Positions 53,194 through 62,871 of a stretch of DNA of 64,000 bases are shown in pieces. The DNA comes from an uncultured Caldilineaceae bacterium (GTDB lineage Bacteria; Chloroflexota; Anaerolineae; Caldilineales; Caldilineaceae). The translations under genes were made by a program, and so were the position numbers. A model generated the notes under the pieces. That model saw only the letters and a list, made by a program, of their open reading frames with translations, made no database searches and was not told the origin of the DNA. Where the stretch lies: assembly GCA_951812725.1 (NCBI GenBank), contig OX638330.1, positions 1,674,001 to 1,738,000 on the forward strand, read 5' to 3'. Numbering within the stretch: position 1 is the first letter of the stretch; every line of letters begins with the position of its first letter.

Positions 53194-54615
53194 ATGGAGA
53201 GCAAGCAACGAACCAGACGCGATTTTCTGAAAGGGAGCGCAGTTGCCGTTGGCGCCGCCTTTCTGACGGCATGCGCCCCCGCGCCCCAGGCTGCAGAGGA
53301 TTCCGGCGGATCCGGGGACGAAATGCCCGCTACCGAAGAGATTCTGATCCGTTTTGCCATGTGGGACTGGTACGCCAATACGCCTGGCGTTCGCTGGGAT
53401 GAGTGGAATCAGACCGAAGCATTCCCGATTTTCGAGGAGGCCAACCCCGGAACCAAGCTGGAGTGGGAACCGCTTGGCAGCGGCTGGCCTGACAAGATCC
53501 TCACCCAGATGGCCGCCGGCACCGCGCCCGACATCATTTCGACCTGGTCTCCCCACATCGACACCTGGGCGGAAAAACACCAGCTCCTCGACCTGCAGCC
53601 CTTGATCGACGTGGACATTCCCGACGCCGATGACATCTATATCGGCTTCGCCTGGGATCAGATGTGGGACCCATTCAACAATATCCGTATGGGCATGTTG
53701 TCCGATCTCGATATCACCAGCATCTACTACAACAAGACCGCCTTCGAAGAAGAAGGCCTGCCCTTGCCGACGGTCGACTGGACCGAAGACGAATATCTGG
53801 TCGCTGCCGAAACCCTGACCGTTCGCGATGACAGCGGCGAAATAACGCGCTGGGGCGGGCAGTTGCGACCCGGCTTCTGGCTCAGCTATTCCTACCATGT
53901 GGAAACCCATGGCGGCGAAGTACGAGACGAGGAGACCCGCATGATTTGCGGTTTGGGCGAACCCGAGGCGCAGGAAGGGCTGGAATGGGTGCGCCGCTCA
54001 ATGTGGGATCTCAACATCTTTGCCCAGAACAACCAGATGACGGCAACAGGTATTCCCAATATGTGGACAGGATTGCTACCGGCCGAAGTCGTTGCCATGG
54101 CAGAGCGCAGCGCCGACCAGTTCTTTGCGCTCGCCGAAAGCATCACTGAGTTTGAGTGGGATATTGCCCACATCCCGACCGGCCCCAAAGACCGTGCCTG
54201 CATGGGCCTGCCCGACGAATGGGTGGTCTACAAAGGTGTTGTAGAAAGAGGCAATCACGACGAGGTCTGGGAGATGATGAAGTGGCTGACAGGCGAATGG
54301 TACCAGGATAAGATTGCCACCGTCTCCGGCCGCATTCCAGGGCTCCTGGCCATGGCAGATTCCTGGGCCGGCACGCTGCGCCAGACGGACCCGAGACTGG
54401 AGAATGTTCGACTGGAAACGGTTGTCGAGCAGCTGCAGATGGGTTACCCGCGGCGTGGACCCACCTTCCGATATCAGCAGATTGCAGAGGAGCTGATCAA
54501 TCCTGCCGTCGATCAGGTCTTCATCGAAGGTAAGGCGCCGGTTTCTATATTCGAGGACATCGGCCCTCAAGTAACCGAAGCGCAGCAGGTGGAGCTGGAA
54601 CGCGCGGCTGGATAG
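53194..54615 (+). CDS. carbohydrate ABC transporter substrate-binding protein, Tat-type lipoprotein
   Basis: Family 1 extracellular solute-binding protein of 473 aa. The N-terminus has a twin-arginine motif RTRRDFLKGS and then a hydrophobic stretch with a lipobox (FLTAC), so it is probably exported folded by Tat and lipid-anchored. The body contains FEEANPGTKLEWEPLGSGWP, QMAAGTAPDIISTWS and SIYYNKTAFEEEGLPLP, typical of sugar-binding proteins of the UgpB/MalE type. AAGGAGG precedes the start. It is the first gene of an operon with two permeases, a PhyH dioxygenase and a PfkB kinase. Confidence 0.9.
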   Translation: MESKQRTRRDFLKGSAVAVGAAFLTACAPAPQAAEDSGGSGDEMPATEEILIRFAMWDWYANTPGVRWDEWNQTEAFPIFEEANPGTKLEWEPLGSGWPDKILTQMAAGTAPDIISTWSPHIDTWAEKHQLLDLQPLIDVDIPDADDIYIGFAWDQMWDPFNNIRMGMLSDLDITSIYYNKTAFEEEGLPLPTVDWTEDEYLVAAETLTVRDDSGEITRWGGQLRPGFWLSYSYHVETHGGEVRDEETRMICGLGEPEAQEGLEWVRRSMWDLNIFAQNNQMTATGIPNMWTGLLPAEVVAMAERSADQFFALAESITEFEWDIAHIPTGPKDRACMGLPDEWVVYKGVVERGNHDEVWEMMKWLTGEWYQDKIATVSGRIPGLLAMADSWAGTLRQTDPRLENVRLETVVEQLQMGYPRRGPTFRYQQIAEELINPAVDQVFIEGKAPVSIFEDIGPQVTEAQQVELERAAG

Positions 54616-54692
54616 ACGGGAATCGGCGATCGAGGCCGTTCTCCAAACGCAAATCAGCCAACGGTTTTCGCCAAGTTTCAAGACCGGTGACT

Positions 54693-54718
54693 GGGGGTAG
54701 GGTGCTTTCCCTACCCCC
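54693..54718 (+). terminator. intercistronic hairpin after sugar-binding protein gene
   Basis: A perfect 10-bp stem GGGGGTAGGG/CCCTACCCCC with a 6-nt loop TGCTTT lies in the 230-nt gap between the binding protein and the first permease. Only TT follows, so partial termination or mRNA protection is more likely than full termination. Confidence 0.6.
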
Positions 54719-54845
54719 TTACCCGACCATCCGCAGTCTTTGCGCGCTGAACGTTCGCGTCTTCCACCAATCTCGAATCAAGCCGTCTATGATTCTCAGC
54801 ATTCAGGAACGGTTTGCCCAACACCCTATGAGGGGTACCTGACCC

Positions 54846-55778
54846 GTGGCAACCCAGCTAAGTTTGCCCGGTTTCGCCAAGCGGCGAATCTCGCAGAGGA
54901 CTGAGGACGTCCTTACCGCCTACCTCTGTCTGCTTCCCTGGATTATAGGCTTCCTGGTCTTCACATTAGGTCCTCTGGTCTTCTCATTCGTGTTGAGCTT
55001 CTTCCGCGCCGACCTCTTTACCCGCAACGTCTTCATCGGTCTGGAAAACTACCAGGAACTCGTGCGGGATCCTCTGTTCCTTAAGAGCCTCCGTATAACC
55101 GCTGTCTATGCCTTCGTCTCCGTCCCTTTAGGCGCGGCAACGGCCCTGGCAGTCGCTCTCCTCCTTAACCAGAAGGTTGTAGGCCTCGGCGTGTGGCGAA
55201 CGGTCTACTACCTTCCCTCGGTCATATCAGGCGTAGCTGTCGCTGTCCTGTGGATGCAGATTTTCAACCCAAGAATGGGGTTGATAAACAACGCCCTGAG
55301 GCTGGTGGGTATCGACGGCCCCAGCTGGATCTTTGATTCGGATTGGGCGCTCCCCTCATTGATCATCATGAGTCTGTGGGCCGTCGGCGCCAACATGCTG
55401 CTTTACCTTGCCGGATTGCAGGGAATCCCCACCTATCTGTACGAAGCCGCCAAGATCGACGGCGCTAGTGTCTTGCGGCGCTTCTGGCACGTGACGATCC
55501 CCATGCTTTCCCCCACAATCTTTTTCAATGTCGTGATAAGTTTGATTGCTGCGTTCCAGTTCTTCACCCAGTCCTTTATCATGACTAACGGCGGGCCAAA
55601 CAACTCGACCCTGAGCATGGTACTGTTCCTATACCGCAAAGCATTTCAGCAGACTCGCTTTGGCTACGCGTCTGCGGTGGCGTGGGTGCTTTTCGCCATA
55701 ATTATCGGTTTTACGCTTCTGTTCATCCGCTCTTCAAGTCTCTGGGTTTACTATGCTGGCGAGGAGGAGAAGTCATAG
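54846..55778 (+). CDS. carbohydrate ABC transporter permease (UgpA/MalF type)
   Basis: A 310-aa inner-membrane permease with six main helices. The ATPase-contact EAA loop reads YEAAKIDGASVLRRFWHVTIP. The start is taken as GTG at 54846, because the cytoplasmic N-terminus is then of normal length; the nearest purine-rich site (GAGGGG) is rather far. The gap to the next permease is 39 nt. No ATPase is encoded in this operon, so a shared MsmK/UgpC-like ATPase elsewhere must energise it. Confidence 0.88.
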   Translation: MATQLSLPGFAKRRISQRTEDVLTAYLCLLPWIIGFLVFTLGPLVFSFVLSFFRADLFTRNVFIGLENYQELVRDPLFLKSLRITAVYAFVSVPLGAATALAVALLLNQKVVGLGVWRTVYYLPSVISGVAVAVLWMQIFNPRMGLINNALRLVGIDGPSWIFDSDWALPSLIIMSLWAVGANMLLYLAGLQGIPTYLYEAAKIDGASVLRRFWHVTIPMLSPTIFFNVVISLIAAFQFFTQSFIMTNGGPNNSTLSMVLFLYRKAFQQTRFGYASAVAWVLFAIIIGFTLLFIRSSSLWVYYAGEEEKS

Positions 55779-55817
55779 TAATGCTTCAAACCGCTGGCGG
55801 CAATTGGCATACTTGAG

Positions 55818-56690
55818 ATGCGAACATCGCTTGAAGCTACTTTGTTGAAGAATTCTGGTCGAGCCTGGCAACCGGTCTTGCGACAGTTAGGGCTCCTCGT
55901 TCTCATCCTTCCCGGGGCGAGTCTGTTTCTGATTCCCTGGCTGTGGATGCTCTCGACCGCGGGTAAGGAAACAGCCCTCATTTGGAAAACGCCTCCGGTG
56001 TGGATTCCGCCTGTCTATCAATGGGAAAACTTTATCAAAGCCTGGCTGCAGGGCGATTTCACCATCTACTATCTCAATACGTTCTACATCAGCGGCATGA
56101 ACGTCATCGGCGTCTTGATCTCTAGCGTTCTGGCAGCATACGCCTTCGCCAGGATTCGCTTTCCCGGCCGCGACATTCTCTTCATCATCGTCCTAAGCAC
56201 CATGATGCTGCCAAGGCAAGTAACACTGATACCGCTCTATATGATCTTCAGCGAGTTTGGGTGGATAAACTCTTTCAAACCTCTGATCGTCCCGCTCTTT
56301 TTCGGGGATGCTTTCAGTATCTTCCTGTTGCGTCAGTTTTTCCTGACCATCTCAAGGGAGTTGGATGACGCCGCCCTCATCGATGGTTGCCGCCGCTTAG
56401 GCGTCCTCTTTCGTATTCTCCTGCCTCTCACGCGGCCGGCACTGGCCGTTGTGGCAATATTCAATTTCACCTGGGCCTGGAACGAATTCTTCACGCCTCT
56501 TATCTACCTGAATTCGCCAAAACTGTTCCCAATTACTTTGGGCCTGCACCGCTTCATCGGCCGAACCGAAATCGACATCCAGTTCTTGATGGCAATGACA
56601 ATCGTCTCGACGCTCATACCAATTGCCATTTTCTTCCTCACTCAGCGATACTTCATACAGGGAATCGTCATCACGGGCATAAAAGGCTGA
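55818..56690 (+). CDS. carbohydrate ABC transporter permease (UgpE/MalG type)
   Basis: Second permease of the pair, 290 aa, with six helices. The EAA loop is LDDAALIDGCRRLGVLFRILLP and the C-terminus FLTQRYFIQGIVITGIKG is diagnostic for the family (quoted in part). It begins 39 nt after the first permease. Confidence 0.9.
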   Translation: MRTSLEATLLKNSGRAWQPVLRQLGLLVLILPGASLFLIPWLWMLSTAGKETALIWKTPPVWIPPVYQWENFIKAWLQGDFTIYYLNTFYISGMNVIGVLISSVLAAYAFARIRFPGRDILFIIVLSTMMLPRQVTLIPLYMIFSEFGWINSFKPLIVPLFFGDAFSIFLLRQFFLTISRELDDAALIDGCRRLGVLFRILLPLTRPALAVVAIFNFTWAWNEFFTPLIYLNSPKLFPITLGLHRFIGRTEIDIQFLMAMTIVSTLIPIAIFFLTQRYFIQGIVITGIKG

Positions 56691-56806
56691 ATTCCTGGCC
56701 AGCAGGGAAGGACCAGTACTTCCACCGCGGCTTTCGGACAGCCTGATTGCCAGAACGCAGCCGATTGCCACACTCGGCAGAAAACCACGAATAGGGGAGC
56801 ATTCAG

Positions 56807-57604
56807 ATGCAAACAGCTAAGACTGCTGAAAATGAGAGCGGCTATAAAGCCCTTACACAGACACAGGTTGCCAGCTTCTGGGAAGAAGGGTTCCTGGTTG
56901 TCGGCAAAGTACTCGAAGACAAGCTCATCGAAGAGATGCGCTGCGAGTATGACTCCGAGTTCGACCTGGCCCGCAGCGGCCAACGGCCTGTTCGCAACCT
57001 GGCTGTTGGCGAAGAACATCACGATCATGACGAAGAAGACCAGCAGGAGATGCTCCAGTTCATGGGGATCTCCGAGTACAATCTTCGATTTCACCAACTG
57101 ATCTATCATGATGTCATCCTCGACGTCATTGAAGACCTGATCGGTCCCAATATCCAGCTGTACCACAACCAGGCTCTCTACAAGCCACCCCACCATGGCG
57201 GCCCGATCTTTTGGCACCAGGACAACGCGTACTGGAAATGTGTGCCTGCCAATCTGGTCAGCGTCTGGCTCACTCTCGATGACGTCGACTATCACAACGG
57301 CGCCATGCAGTTCATCCCCGGCTCGCACTTGCGCCCCATGATCCATGACCAGGCCCAAGGCAGCGATGTCCTCCTCGACATGGGCAAGTTGGTTGACGAC
57401 AGCAAGGCGGTCGTGGGCGATCTGCCGGCCGGCGGCATCACCCTACACCATTGCCAGACCCTGCATCGTACCGCGCCGAATACCACCGACCGTCAGCGCC
57501 GGGCGCTTGCCGTTCACTACATGACGCCTGGCACCAGGTCTGCGCAGACACAAGAGTCATTCCAGGTTTCTTTCAGCAAACCCATGCTGCGGATGCGGGT
57601 CTGA
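56807..57604 (+). CDS. phytanoyl-CoA dioxygenase (PhyH) family protein, first copy
   Basis: Fe(II)/2-oxoglutarate-dependent oxygenase of 265 aa. The iron ligands are the HxD of IFWHQDNAYW near residue 145 and a distal His in HHCQTLHRTAPN, with Arg in DRQRRALAVHY positioned to bind 2-oxoglutarate. Family members hydroxylate diverse small molecules. GGGGAG precedes the ATG. The gene follows the sugar permeases and precedes a kinase, suggesting that it modifies the imported compound or a derived intermediate. Confidence 0.85.
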   Translation: MQTAKTAENESGYKALTQTQVASFWEEGFLVVGKVLEDKLIEEMRCEYDSEFDLARSGQRPVRNLAVGEEHHDHDEEDQQEMLQFMGISEYNLRFHQLIYHDVILDVIEDLIGPNIQLYHNQALYKPPHHGGPIFWHQDNAYWKCVPANLVSVWLTLDDVDYHNGAMQFIPGSHLRPMIHDQAQGSDVLLDMGKLVDDSKAVVGDLPAGGITLHHCQTLHRTAPNTTDRQRRALAVHYMTPGTRSAQTQESFQVSFSKPMLRMRV

Positions 57605-57649
57605 GCCCACCGCGCAGTACAAGAGACCGATTAGGATTCAAGTACCGAT

Positions 57650-58744
57650 TTGGAAGACTCCTGTAGAGCGAAGAAAGGCGAACCAACCTCTGCGTCTCGG
57701 GCGAGTCCATTTCTGGCGGTTGGAAACTGCACGCTGGATGATGTCGTTACCCCGGACGGACGGATTTCCCCGCGGCAGCTTGGCGGCAATGCCGTATACG
57801 CTGCCGTCGGCATGCGCCTGTGGGGCGTGGACGTCAGCATAGTGAGCGTGGTCGGCGCCGACTATTCCAACGAATGGCTTGAACGGTTGGCAGAAGCCGG
57901 TATTGACCTTTCAGCCGTTGCCAGAATTGAGGACCCGCACCTGCTGCGCTCGCGCGCATTCTATTTTCCTGACGGCAGCCGCACCGATCGCATCGACGAA
58001 GCGCGATCGATGCTGCCAGCCCATGCCGGCGAAATCATCGATCTCGAAAGCGAATACGCCGACACCGGCAGCCCGTTGCACCGCCGCATCTGGCCGTCCT
58101 TCTGCCCCGACCTCTCCCAGTGGGCAGAATTGGCGAAACATGCCTGCCACGCCCATCTTGCCCCCGGGCCGCTTCCATGCAGCCGCGCCAACGCAGCCTT
58201 CCTAAAGCGGCTGCGTGGCGATGACGTCGTCATCAGCTTCGACTGGCCTTGGTGGGATTGGGACCGAGAGGCCCAAATCGACGCCAATTTGCTCAGAAAT
58301 ATAGATTTCCTGCTGCCAAGTATTGAAGAGCTAGCCATCCATGCCAACGCCGTGTTCGGAGTGGACAACAGGAGCGAAAGGCAAAAGGGTCACATCTTTG
58401 AAGCTGCTAAGCAGTTGCTGGCGCTCGGTCCGCAGGGAATCGGCGTGAAAATGGGCGCGCGCGGCATGCGCTTGCTGTTGCAGGGCCAAGGTGACTGGCG
58501 TCAGGTTCCGCCCTTCCCCACCAAGGCGGTCGATCCCACCGGGGCCGGTGACGCGTTCTGCGGTGGGTTTCTGGTCGGTCTGGCGCAAACAGGCAGTCCC
58601 GTGCAGGCGGCACTCTACGGCGCGGTTTCGGCCTCCTTCATTATTGAGGATTTCGGCGTGCTGCATGCACTGAACGTGGAACCGGAACAGGCCCATTCAA
58701 GGTTGCAGCAGCTGCAGGTTTCCCGTCAGGAATCGGACGCTTGA
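57650..58744 (+). CDS. PfkB-family carbohydrate kinase
   Basis: Ribokinase-fold sugar kinase of up to 364 aa. The first PfkB signature region is visible as ISPRQLGGNAVYAAVG and the second as KAVDPTGAGDAFCGGFLVGL, which supplies the anion hole and catalytic Asp. The sequence starts from TTG at 57650 with no good ribosome site, so the true start could be internal; the conserved fold begins at FLAVGNCTLDDV. It probably phosphorylates the sugar brought in by the upstream transporter. Confidence 0.85.
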   Translation: MEDSCRAKKGEPTSASRASPFLAVGNCTLDDVVTPDGRISPRQLGGNAVYAAVGMRLWGVDVSIVSVVGADYSNEWLERLAEAGIDLSAVARIEDPHLLRSRAFYFPDGSRTDRIDEARSMLPAHAGEIIDLESEYADTGSPLHRRIWPSFCPDLSQWAELAKHACHAHLAPGPLPCSRANAAFLKRLRGDDVVISFDWPWWDWDREAQIDANLLRNIDFLLPSIEELAIHANAVFGVDNRSERQKGHIFEAAKQLLALGPQGIGVKMGARGMRLLLQGQGDWRQVPPFPTKAVDPTGAGDAFCGGFLVGLAQTGSPVQAALYGAVSASFIIEDFGVLHALNVEPEQAHSRLQQLQVSRQESDA

Positions 58745-58885
58745 CAACGTAATACCGATTTGTTACCTTTGGCGCAGCGCTCTAAGTCAACCCGAACAGT
58801 CTTTCGCGACGCCTTCCACTTACCGCAACAGCTGCATACATGCCCCTTCGAACTGTCCTAATCCACACAATTTGAGGAGATTGAC

Positions 58886-60541
58886 ATGAAATCTACACAA
58901 CGTGTGTTGAGGCTGGCGTTATTGCTGGCACTGGTGGCGGCCCTCCTGATCGCCTGCGTCGCGCCGGCGGCTACCACCGACTCTGCCTCGGCCGACGACG
59001 CCATGGCAGCGGAATCGTCAGAGAGCGAAGGACCGAAAATGGGAGGAGTCGTGACTGGCTTTGTCTCCTCCGATCCCAAGAACTTTGACCCGGCCGCGAT
59101 TGCAGGATGGGACCAGGGCGTAATTGCTCCCAATCTGCTTGAAGGCCTCTTCAGACTGTCGCCGGACGGTCGCGAAATCGAACCGGCAGTCGCCGAAAGC
59201 TTCGAAGTATCGGACGACGGCAAGACCTGGACCTTCAACCTGCGCACTGGCGCGAAGTTCCACAACGGCCGTGATATCACTGCCGATGACTTCAAGTACA
59301 GTTTCGAACGCGTGCTGAACCCGGAGACCAGAAGCCCCAAGGCTTGGATGCTTTCGATTGTCGTCGGTGCCCAGGATTTCCAGGATGGGGCCGCCGATGA
59401 AGTCAGCGGCATCAGAGTCGTGGATGCGCAGACCCTGGAAATCGAGTTGGCCGAGCCGTTGGCGCCATTCAAGTCGATGCTCGCCAGCATTAACCTGGCC
59501 GTCGTACCGCAAGAAGAGGTGGAAAAGTGGGGCGAGGACTTCGGTCAGAACGTCGTCTCCGCCGGACCATTCTCGCTTGGTGAGTGGAATCTGAACCAGG
59601 ATGTCACCCTGAACGCCTTCGAGGACTATTGGAACGGACGACCTTACCTGGATGCGGTCATGTTTCGCTTTATCGGTGACGAGAACACCCGCATCGTTGA
59701 ACTGGATGCCGGGCGGCTGGATATGGCCTGGGTTCCGCCAGCCCACTGGGACCGCTTCAGCACCGACCCGGTCTACAAGGAAAAGCTGGGCTGGGCTGAG
59801 ACCTTCCACACTGACTTCATAGCAGTAAACCTGGACAACGAACCATTCGGCACGAATTCCAAGCTGCGCCAGGCCGTCCGCTATGCTCTGGATCTGGATG
59901 CAATCATCGCCAGCTTGCAGGGTCGGGCCACGGTTGCCCAGGGTCTCCTGCCGCCAGGACTGCTCGGCTTCGATGAGGGCATGATATTGAACTATCCGAC
60001 AAACCTGGATGCGGCCAAAGCATTGATGGCCGAGGCCGGCTTTGCCGACGGCGTGCCCGGCACGTTTGATGTCATTCTGCCGCCATGGGGCAACCTGATC
60101 AAGATGTTGGAAATCTATCAGGCAAACCTCAAAGAGATCGGCATCAACATCGAAATCAAACCGACTGAGTTCGGGCCTTACATGGAGGCCCTGGAAACAG
60201 GCAGCTACGACCTGGCCTGGATGTACCGTGTGACCGATTATGCTGACCCGGACGGCTTCTACTTCCCGCTTATGCACTCCGACAACCTCGGCGCAGGGGG
60301 CAACTACGCCCGCTACGCCAACGCCGATGTAGACGCCAATATCGCCGCGGCCCGCGCCACCGTCGACGATGCTGAACGCACCACGTTGTACCAGGCCGTA
60401 GACGCCCAATTCGCCGCAGATCTGCCCTACATTCCGCTGACGCACAACATCTACGTGGACGTCTCAACGCCGCGTGTGCAGAACTATGTTCCTTCGCCGA
60501 TGGATACGCATATGTTCCACCGTGTTTGGGTGGAGGAATAG
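58886..60541 (+). CDS. ABC transporter substrate-binding protein, family 5 (peptide/nickel type)
   Basis: A 551-aa extracellular binding protein of the DppA/OppA family. The signal MKSTQRVLRL...LLIAC has a lipobox at about Cys24, then an Asp/Glu/Ser-rich tether. Family sequence includes LLEGLFRLSPDGREIEP, FNLRTGAKFHNGRDITADD and LRQAVRYALDLDAI. TTGAGGAG lies upstream of the ATG. Cargo may be a peptide, an oligosaccharide or another small molecule. The matching permeases are encoded downstream, interrupted by a PhyH gene. Confidence 0.9.
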   Translation: MKSTQRVLRLALLLALVAALLIACVAPAATTDSASADDAMAAESSESEGPKMGGVVTGFVSSDPKNFDPAAIAGWDQGVIAPNLLEGLFRLSPDGREIEPAVAESFEVSDDGKTWTFNLRTGAKFHNGRDITADDFKYSFERVLNPETRSPKAWMLSIVVGAQDFQDGAADEVSGIRVVDAQTLEIELAEPLAPFKSMLASINLAVVPQEEVEKWGEDFGQNVVSAGPFSLGEWNLNQDVTLNAFEDYWNGRPYLDAVMFRFIGDENTRIVELDAGRLDMAWVPPAHWDRFSTDPVYKEKLGWAETFHTDFIAVNLDNEPFGTNSKLRQAVRYALDLDAIIASLQGRATVAQGLLPPGLLGFDEGMILNYPTNLDAAKALMAEAGFADGVPGTFDVILPPWGNLIKMLEIYQANLKEIGINIEIKPTEFGPYMEALETGSYDLAWMYRVTDYADPDGFYFPLMHSDNLGAGGNYARYANADVDANIAAARATVDDAERTTLYQAVDAQFAADLPYIPLTHNIYVDVSTPRVQNYVPSPMDTHMFHRVWVEE

Positions 60542-60650
60542 TAAAGGCGAAAGCAAGCACCTCAGAAGCAATGGATTGTTCTATAGAAGCAACTCTGGTT
60601 GCTGCCCGGCAGAAGCATGAAAATGACTGAATTCGAGTTATGACCAATAT

Positions 60651-60701
60651 GTACGTCGCACGCCGAAGAGATGATCTGAAGTGTGCGACGTACTTTTCCT
60701 T
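60651..60701 (+). terminator. terminator/attenuator after family 5 binding-protein gene
   Basis: An 11-bp perfect stem GTACGTCGCAC/GTGCGACGTAC with a 21-nt loop is followed by TTTTCCTT, the best terminator-like structure in this region. The next gene starts only 13 nt later with its own strong ribosome site, so some read-through must occur, or a promoter lies in the hairpin region. Confidence 0.75.
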
Positions 60702-60713
60702 AAGGAGGCAAGA

Positions 60714-61841
60714 GTGAACAAGAGTGCTTCAACTATGGAGAGTTACGTCCGCGAGGGAAAGCGCATGGCCAACGAGTTGGGCAATCGCGGCCCAATCCGA
60801 CTCAATGCTGACGGCACGCTCCACCAGGAGATTATAGACGCCTACTGGCGCTGCGGTTTCTACGTGTTGGAAGGCGCACTCGCGGATGAGGAACTCAACG
60901 ACCTGCGCGTCGATATGGAAAGCGGCTTGGAACGCGCGCCCTATACCAAAGATGCAACGGTTGACGCACAGGGCCGCCCCGCGCTTGGCGTCGATTTAGA
61001 ACGGCCATCGTTTCGCTTTGCAAAGCCGTTGAGCGACCCTTACGGCGGCACAGAGTTGGTTAGCGGCCGCCATCCAGCCAAAATGAACGAGCCGGCGCCG
61101 CCCGAAGACGCTCCTGACTTCGTCATCAACAGCATCGGCAGCCCTCTCCAGATTATGGACTCCTGCCTGCGGCTTTACGGACATCCTCAACTTCTGGCGA
61201 TCGCCGCAGCAATCAACGGACCCGATTTTGTTCCATTTACTGAATCGGTAATTGTAAAACGTGCCGGGTTGGGGCCATCGGTAGCCTGGCATCATGATGG
61301 CACAACGCACTGGGATAGCCCGGACTGGGACGAGGGAACGCACGGTTTCAATTTCATGGCGCAACTATATGGCAGCACCGCCGAGAATGGCGTCTGGCTG
61401 CTGCCCGGCTCTCACAAGCTGGGTAAGATGGACATCAAAGCAATGGTGGAAGAGAACGGTTCGGACCGGCTGCCCGGCGCGGCGCCGATGATTTGCGAAC
61501 CGGGCGACGTTTGCATGTCCAACCGCCAGGCGTTGCACGCCTCATTCGCCAACACTTCCCCGCAGAAGCGGATCACCATCAACTTCGGCTTTCACCGCCT
61601 GCAAGCCGTTCTCAACACGCGCACGAAACACGGAGGCACCGAGGTTGTTTACGACGCCGAACGCGTCCGTGAGCGTTCACGCATCATCGCCCTCGCAATT
61701 GACGCCCGCCAACAGCGCTTTCCCAACGAAACTCGTTACGTTTACAAACCTCTGGCCGGGCAGGAGGACGCCAATCGCTGGAACGATGATACTCGCGTAA
61801 GTCTCCTCAGAAATTACAATCTGAAGGACCTGAGCCTCTGA
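60714..61841 (+). CDS. phytanoyl-CoA dioxygenase (PhyH) family protein, second copy
   Basis: Fe(II)/2-oxoglutarate oxygenase of about 375 aa. Iron ligands: His and Asp in VAWHHDGTTHWD, distal His in RQALHASFAN, and an Arg in SPQKRITINFG for 2-oxoglutarate. The start is GTG at 60714 with a perfect AAGGAGG five bases upstream; an ATG at 60681 lies inside the terminator hairpin and is rejected. It differs strongly in length and sequence from the first PhyH protein. It lies between the binding protein and permeases of a peptide-type transporter. Confidence 0.85.
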   Translation: MNKSASTMESYVREGKRMANELGNRGPIRLNADGTLHQEIIDAYWRCGFYVLEGALADEELNDLRVDMESGLERAPYTKDATVDAQGRPALGVDLERPSFRFAKPLSDPYGGTELVSGRHPAKMNEPAPPEDAPDFVINSIGSPLQIMDSCLRLYGHPQLLAIAAAINGPDFVPFTESVIVKRAGLGPSVAWHHDGTTHWDSPDWDEGTHGFNFMAQLYGSTAENGVWLLPGSHKLGKMDIKAMVEENGSDRLPGAAPMICEPGDVCMSNRQALHASFANTSPQKRITINFGFHRLQAVLNTRTKHGGTEVVYDAERVRERSRIIALAIDARQQRFPNETRYVYKPLAGQEDANRWNDDTRVSLLRNYNLKDLSL

Positions 61842-61944
61842 ACTGGAATCAGTCGCCACATTGGAACTTCAGTGGTCCCGCACAGATTGCGAGGATTAGA
61901 GGGCGAGTGCCATTCGAACCTGGTAAAACCGGCGCCGCCCCAGC

Positions 61945-62871
61945 ATGATCGTTTACGTCGTTCGCCGCCTCCTCCAGTTTATCCCTATCCTCATCGGGCT
62001 GGTCACCGTGCTGTTCGCTTTGCTGAACATTCTGCCCGGCGACCCTGCCCGCATGATGGCTGGCCCTTTCGCCAACCCCGATGTAGTCGAGACGATCCGG
62101 CAGGAGATGGGTTTCGACCGCCCGCTCCTGGTCCAATACTTGGATAACATCTGGAATTTGGCGCGGGGAGAGTTCGGCCGTTCCTACCAATCGCGCCGCC
62201 CCATTCTCAAGGACATGCTCGAGGTCTTTCCTAAGACTTTCCAGCTTGCCCTGGCCGCCGAGGTAACGAGCGCCTTCATCGGAATCTGGCTGGGCGTCAT
62301 CGCCGCAACCCGGCGCAATGGCTGGGCCGACCGGCTGATCATGGCGGTGGCGGCGCTGAATCTCTCCTTTCCGCTCTTCTGGCTGGCCCTCATGCTGCAG
62401 ATCGTCTTCGCCGTCTTTCTGCGCATGCTGCCTCCGTCGGGTTATGGCGCCGGTTTCGACCGCTTCATAATCTTGCCCGCCTTCACCCTGGCACTACCTT
62501 CCCTGGGGCTCTTGGCCCGCATCACCCGCGCCGCCCTGCTCGAAGTCATGGGCGAGGACTACATCCGCACCGCACGCGCCAAAGGCCTCAAGGCCACACT
62601 GATCACGCGCCGCCATATCCTGCCAAACGCCCTCATCCCTATAGTGACGACCATCGGCACCGACTTTGTACGCCTGCTCGGCGGAATCCCCATTATTGAA
62701 GTGATTTTCTCCTGGCCCGGAATCGGCAAGTACGCCTATGACGCGCTCGTCTTTCGCGATCTGCCCGCCCTGCAGGCTTCCGTCATCATTCTGGCCATTT
62801 CCGTATCCCTGGTTAACCTGGTAGTGGACCTCCTGTATGCGTTTATCAATCCGCGCATTCGCTACGTTTGA
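61945..62871 (+). CDS. ABC transporter permease, DppB/OppB type
   Basis: A 308-aa permease with six helices. It has the typical start MIVYVVRRLLQFIPILIGLVT in part, NILPGDPARMM, and the ATPase-contact loop DYIRTARAKGLKATLITRRHIL. The C-terminal VVDLLYAFINPRIRY is the usual ending of DppB. It overlaps the next permease by 35 nt. Confidence 0.92.
   Translation: MIVYVVRRLLQFIPILIGLVTVLFALLNILPGDPARMMAGPFANPDVVETIRQEMGFDRPLLVQYLDNIWNLARGEFGRSYQSRRPILKDMLEVFPKTFQLALAAEVTSAFIGIWLGVIAATRRNGWADRLIMAVAALNLSFPLFWLALMLQIVFAVFLRMLPPSGYGAGFDRFIILPAFTLALPSLGLLARITRAALLEVMGEDYIRTARAKGLKATLITRRHILPNALIPIVTTIGTDFVRLLGGIPIIEVIFSWPGIGKYAYDALVFRDLPALQASVIILAISVSLVNLVVDLLYAFINPRIRYV

Noticed and set aside
59018..60445. 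475-codon open frame on the minus strand
   Set aside because: It lies entirely antisense to a clear family 5 binding-protein gene and has no ribosome site or domain; long antisense frames are common in GC-rich genes.
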